The notes beneath the pieces are model-generated. The model ran no database searches. It was not told the DNA's origin and worked only from the letters and a program-made list of their open reading frames with translations. 64,000 bases of DNA from Apis mellifera (taxonomy: Eukaryota > Arthropoda > Insecta > Hymenoptera > Apidae), in contig NC_037641.1 of NCBI RefSeq assembly GCF_003254395.2, forward strand, positions 10,998,501 through 11,062,500. The letters are read 5' to 3'. Shown here in pieces: positions 59,355 through 64,000 of this stretch (positions are counted from its first letter, which is position 1; every line of letters starts with the position of its first letter). The position numbers were made by a program, and so were the translations under genes.

Positions 59355-60103
59355 GAGGAAGCGGATATACTGTTTCGAGATCGTCGCGTGAGAAGATCGA
59401 TCGACTTTTCCCCTGCTTTTAATTAGTGACCCGTTAGGTAAAGGGATAACATTGTGCCGGGGTGAGAGTAATCAATTCGGGAAACGAGGCTTGGCGTGGT
59501 TTTACGAGCGCATAAAGGCTCGTAAATGAGGGACGAAACGTTCGAGAGGAGACGTAAAGGGATACGAGGTTTCGCCCGAACTTTCGAAATAATAATATAT
59601 TAATGTGGGTCTTTCCATCTCTCAAAAAAATTTTGATTTTTTTCGATTCGATTCACGAACGAACGATCATTAAATTTTACGTATCGCGTAACGGGTTTTT
59701 CTATCAATTGATCCTACGGAAATCCAATTATTGCCGCATTTGCCACGATACGAATTGGACTTGGAGCGCTCGGGAGTTGCATCTATTTCGCATCAAGTGG
59801 AAGCCAATTTTGCAGTCCATGGCAATTGCGATCCCCTCCCCCTCTCGGGAGTTCGATAGCTCTCGGTTAAATTATTATAATGTCGAGTGAACAAAGCATA
59901 ACTCGCCGGAAATTCTATGCTAATGAATTACGAAATCGAATCTCCTATCGAGTACGATAACGTTTGCCGCGGCAAATATTACTTTTGGCCTCCCTATTTA
60001 ATTACCTTTGTTATCATAACGCGAATAATGTACTCCCTCGCGTTTCGAGGAAATTTTCATTGAACGTTGTAAGCGAGATTCTTTGATTGGTAATGGAGAT
60101 GTT

Positions 60104-60172
60104 TAAAGAAAGAAAGAAAAAAAGAAAAAGAAAGAAAGAAAGAAAGAAAGAAAGGGGAAAAAAGAAAAAAAA
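60104..60172. repeat. (GAAA)n-type purine tract
   Basis: GAAAGAAAGAAA-type tetranucleotide repeats with A-runs, about 65 bases. Confidence 0.9.
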
Positions 60173-60816
60173 ATAACGTTGCTAAGATAGAGTCTTGACG
60201 GTAAGAGAGCGTTGTTGATATCCAGCTCCATCCTCTTCCGTACAACTCGTCAATTACGGAACACGTAATGAATGAGCGCCTTCATAATTCGCGAAAAAAA
60301 CTTATCTCCTCGCCCCTTTAACGCATCAACGGGTGCCGTCAACAGGCGCCCGTACGCTTGGCTTAGCTCGGGACGTAGTAATGATTCTACGGAACAGAAG
60401 TAAATGTAGAAGACCCGCCACCTTCGTGTCTCCGCTATTTCTCGTCGCGACAGACCGTATAATGCGAGCACGACCGTGTCGCGACACAGAGAAAAAGAGA
60501 GAGAGAGAGAGAGCGAGCACGCGTATAGAATGTGTTTCACCGAAACCTCGTCTCGACGATCCTTGACTGAAATTCAGAAGTTGCGTTTTCTTCTCCTTTT
60601 TCCTCCCTATCGTTTCTTTCCCATTTCTGGTTTCCTCTTTCTTTCTTTCTTTTTTTCTTTCTTTTTTTTTCTCTTTTTCCCCCCTTCTTATTTTGCAAAC
60701 ATATAATAGTACTTACGCAGCAAACGATAAGGGTTTTATGCGTGAAAATATAACGCGAAGAAGGTGGGAGGTATATATACTTCCTCCCCCTCCTCCTCGG
60801 CCGTATTCACATTCAG

Positions 60817-60911
60817 AGACACGAACGTTATTAAAGATGCTTGTCGCGAGCGAAACCGAATCCCGGCTTAATGGATTCAACGCCGAAGGATCTCATTTAT
60901 CCAACCGATGT
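60817..60911 (+). CDS. Possible internal exon, 95 nt
   Basis: Acceptor CACATTCAG and donor TGT|GTAAGT frame a segment open in a single plus-strand phase, encoding 31 residues (TRTLLKMLVASET ... SHLSNRC). It enters with two bases and exits in phase 0. Its exit phase does not fit the candidate terminal exon at 61325, where a phase-0 join would reach TAA at once. So the two do not form a gene without another exon between them. Confidence 0.22.
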
Positions 60912-61324
60912 GTAAGTGCGTGTTTTGATGGCGAACGGACGATACAGCGCACGATACGATACGTATAGAAGAAGGAGCAAAATTTCAGGGCGTTGCAAAA
61001 GTTTCTCCCGGGGGAGGAGCCCAATACGGGCGAGCTAGACTTCGTATCGTAATCCATGGACGTTTTGCCAGGAGGAGCGTGCGTACGCGGCCGCGTAATA
61101 TTCCAAACGCGTTTATACTATATGCGTGCAATATGCAAGAACGTTCTCACGCATCTCTATATACCCTACGAACCTTCCCATTGCATCGTGCACTAATCAC
61201 GGTAAAAGCCGTAGCTCGCGCCCGTTATATCCGTTATCCGGCTGTGTCTTGCCTTACTTAATGGAAATATGAGAGGCGTTACACTCGTCTGGTGACACGT
61301 CTATCCCGTTTTTTTTATTTCTAG

Positions 61325-61470
61325 TAATACCGCGGGGACATTGTTCTACAAACACGGCCACCGTTGTAGCAACGCGCCACACCGCGTCGACGTCTCCCGA
61401 CTCGTCGTCTCGCGCCACCTTCGCCGCAGCCTATCCCAAATTGTATTCCCAAAAGTCGTACGCGACATGA
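61325..61470 (+). CDS. Possible terminal exon behind a strong acceptor
   Basis: The acceptor CGTTTTTTTTATTTCTAG is strong. Two phases are open. One gives 47 residues rich in Ser, Thr and Ala (TSPDSSSRATFAAAYPKLYS) ending in TGA at 61470. The other runs to TAA at 61520-61522 with an Arg-rich peptide. The first has the flavour of a C-terminal tail. No upstream exon with a matching phase was identified. Confidence 0.22.
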
Positions 61471-64000
61471 CCGACCAAGAGGGGCCAACGGTGCGATCGA
61501 CAACCGATTCTCCTCGCCTATAATGGTGAAAAAACATATATCATCTATCGATCTGTCTAAACTTATCGGATATTTCCGCGCTAAAAATCTTTGTCACGAT
61601 CCTGATTGTCGAGAGCGCGAATGATGCCAAAGCCAATTAAACGTGTGACGATCCTATGTCGTTTCAATTTTGCACAGCAATCGAGCGAATGTTTTCGAGG
61701 ATTCGAGTACAGCTAGTCGCGTCCACCTGTGAGCAGTAGAGGGCAAATTGTGATTTATGCGGCCAACATGTTGCCGACTGACGAAAGAGAATTGTGGACG
61801 TAATGAGTTATGGTGAGTTGCGGCTTAATGCAAATATATGGTCCGTTGCCGTGTAATCAGCCAGTCGGTTGACATCCCGCGCGTGTGTCCACGACGGAAG
61901 AGAGCGCGTTTCAAATGTGTTCTGCGATCACGCTTTTTCTTTTCCTTCTTCTTTTTTCTCTCTCTCTATTCTTCTCCGTGCGAGAAATCGTTCGACGGAG
62001 GCGCATATACCCGATCGTCGGCCGCATTTCCGTTCCTTAATGTTCGTCGGCAATCACCGTCGCCTACCTACTTTTATCCATCCCGGGATCCCTCCATTCA
62101 AACAACATTGGCATATTTTCCGCGTAACTTCAAGGGTAAAGACCTAGGCGCCCCCTCGCTACTACATACTACAGAGAGTGCGCCTTATTGACGGCAACCC
62201 GTAGAGATCAAACACGAGGCGCCATGGTTACCGTGTTATTAATTCACAGATAATTTTCTCCACGCCTATTAGACGACGTTTATATTCTTACATTGATTAA
62301 ATATTCGACAGACTGCGAATGACGCATGGAACACGCGTATCCTAAATTACACATTGATGTATTAAAGCATGCAGTTGGTAGACGTGATATGTAACGCGCA
62401 TATATTTTTACGTTCGATTTATGACACGCGCATCTCCCCGCAAACTCGAAAAAACGCCTCGACGATTCGATAACAAAACCCGAACTAGTTTTCGAAGGGC
62501 GGCCGCGCAGTCTCCTCGATAGCAAGGGTTAGTCTAGGGCTGTGCGCTCGTTGAAACCAACCCTTGATAGGTGCACTTTTAGGGTAGCCCCCTACGCTAG
62601 TGACTGTGCTTCAAGCCTCGAGTACCCACCGAGACGCGCAAGAGCGAAGGGCTATTGCGTGTACCGACTGTGTCACGAGACGAGCCACATCCAAGATGAA
62701 ATTTCAAATATGTACTATATGCTTTTATAATCCTTTTTTTTTTCTTTCTTTTCTTTAAGGAAAATCCGTTCACGCGAATTCTCGAGAAATTTCCACTTGA
62801 TTAAACGCGGCAATCGCAAACGCGTTCAACTTAAATACTCGGTTGAAATTCTTTTATCGAACGGTCGAAACGGAAAGGAGTTTTTAGACAGGAAATCAGG
62901 TCAAAGGAACAGAAGATATATTTTTTTCATTCGGACGTTTTTCCCCGTACGGAAGCTATAAATTCGTTTCAATATTATTTCAATTCGGCACGGAGCCATG
63001 CACAAACGCGGTGCAAACTCTCGCTTTATGGTTGAAATATCCATACCGCAAATTTATTCTTTATGAGCCTTTATGACTGAAATATAAACGTTCCTCGCGT
63101 ACGCACTACTTTATATATGGGCTGTCGAAGAGTATCGGCCAATGACACAACGCCACCCGTAAGGCTCGGCCTTTCAGCCGAGAATTGCCTATGCTTTTGC
63201 GCCGGAAGCACACATGTTTCAAAGGCGGTTCCTCCACAAAGGGCGGGGAAAAAACAGGGCCGCGACCGCCACGCTGGATTCCCATCTGTGACGGCAGCGT
63301 CGCCCTCGGAATCGCGGCGAGACGAAGAATTAGACGAAAATTACTTAATTCGTCGCTCTCGAAAGAGGGCGAACGAACTTTGAACTTTTGAATCGCGAGA
63401 GAAGGAAGCCGCGGTTTTTCGACAAAAGAGCATCTATCGATTCAGCATCGATCATCGGATTCGATTTCTCTCTTTACGAAGCCGCTTCGTAAATCCAATC
63501 CAATTCTGAACGATGCTGTTACACGTAAGAACACGTTTTTATCCTTAAAATTATCTCCATCTTGTTTCTTTGCGAAAGGAAGAATCCGGGAAATAAAAAT
63601 TTTGTCGAATCATCGCCGATGTCGCAGTTTGTAAAAAAAGTGATGATAGGCGATCGTGCTAAACGCGCTACATCATTAACGCCATATATAAAAATGCTTC
63701 TGCAGTCCCTGTGCAGCCAGTTTTGCACGTTTCATCGAGCCGTGCGCGCGTGAAAAATAATAGCGTTCCGCCGCGGTGTACGCACACGCGGGGGAGGAAA
63801 AGGAGGGAAGGGAAAGGAATGAACGAGTTTAAATGACGGGGTAATTAAAAAACGGAACGTGAAATCAGGCGGGGTTACAGCTCATTAGTTTTCAGCGGCG
63901 GAGAACGATGACAGAGGCCGCGAAAATGCCGGTTGAATGCCGGATATAGCAGACGCGTTATGTCATCGGGCGCAACACGGCCGCGTGTACGTGTCCCGCG
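61471..64000. other. Terminal stretch with no supported gene
   Basis: A strong plus-strand donor (ATG|GTGAGTTG) lies at 61811, preceded by a short ATG ORF (MLPTDERELWT), which could be a leader exon. The rest has no open frame with splice support, and there is no tRNA-like or repeat structure beyond short inverted repeats. Confidence 0.4.

Noticed and set aside
63161..63185. CTCGGC/GCCGAG hairpin resembling a terminator
   Set aside because: A 6-bp stem alone is expected by chance, and rho-independent terminators do not apply to this kind of genome.

Overview
The window looks like a stretch of insect nuclear chromosome, most likely from a bee or another hymenopteran. The signs are very frequent CpG and TCGA/TTCGAA words (unlike a vertebrate), many short GA/CT, AT, GGGA and A-rich microsatellites, metazoan GT-AG splice signals and long non-coding stretches. 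There are no operons, ribosome binding sites, CRISPR arrays, rRNA genes or recognisable tRNA genes. I could not assign a species, and no protein here matched a family I recognise. Most long open frames look like by-products of a composition that is poor in stop codons.

Best-supported genes. A compact minus-strand pair lies at 56.4-57.8 kb. One member is an intron-less 127-codon ORF with a leucine-zipper coiled coil and a lysine-rich tail. Just downstream, and behind its own TATA-like box, is a two-exon gene for a cysteine- and lysine-rich protein of about 191 residues. Around the pair are an overlapping upstream ORF, a small ORF with a microsatellite-encoded leucine run, and a possible further terminal exon at 55.9-56.05 kb.

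Predicted isolated exons. On the minus strand, exons at 7545-7715 and 5762-5887 have good splice sites, and both lengths are multiples of three. With a possible start exon near 15.5 kb they form a phase-compatible chain, so the first 15 kb may be introns of one large minus-strand gene. On the plus strand, two exons separated by a 74-nt intron lie at 39.02-39.34 kb. Weaker single exons are listed at 28.3, 47.4, 60.8 and 61.3 kb.

Repeats and structure. Three tandem arrays stand out: about six ~180-bp units at 2.1-3.25 kb, nine ~71-bp units at 5.04-5.72 kb that mostly carry a CACGTG E-box, and four 72-bp units at 29.1-29.4 kb. There are also AT-dinucleotide tracts, a TCGAG pentanucleotide array, long purine tracts, alternating CG tracts, several G-quadruplex-type GGGA runs, an AT-rich block at 33.56-34.93 kb and a long imperfect hairpin at 53.40-53.48 kb.

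I did not find a clear new biological system. The items most worth following up are the hairpin at 53.4 kb, the E-box array that starts about 36 bp past a predicted splice donor, and the 57-kb gene pair with its overlapping frames. All gene calls are by eye, without homology or transcript support.
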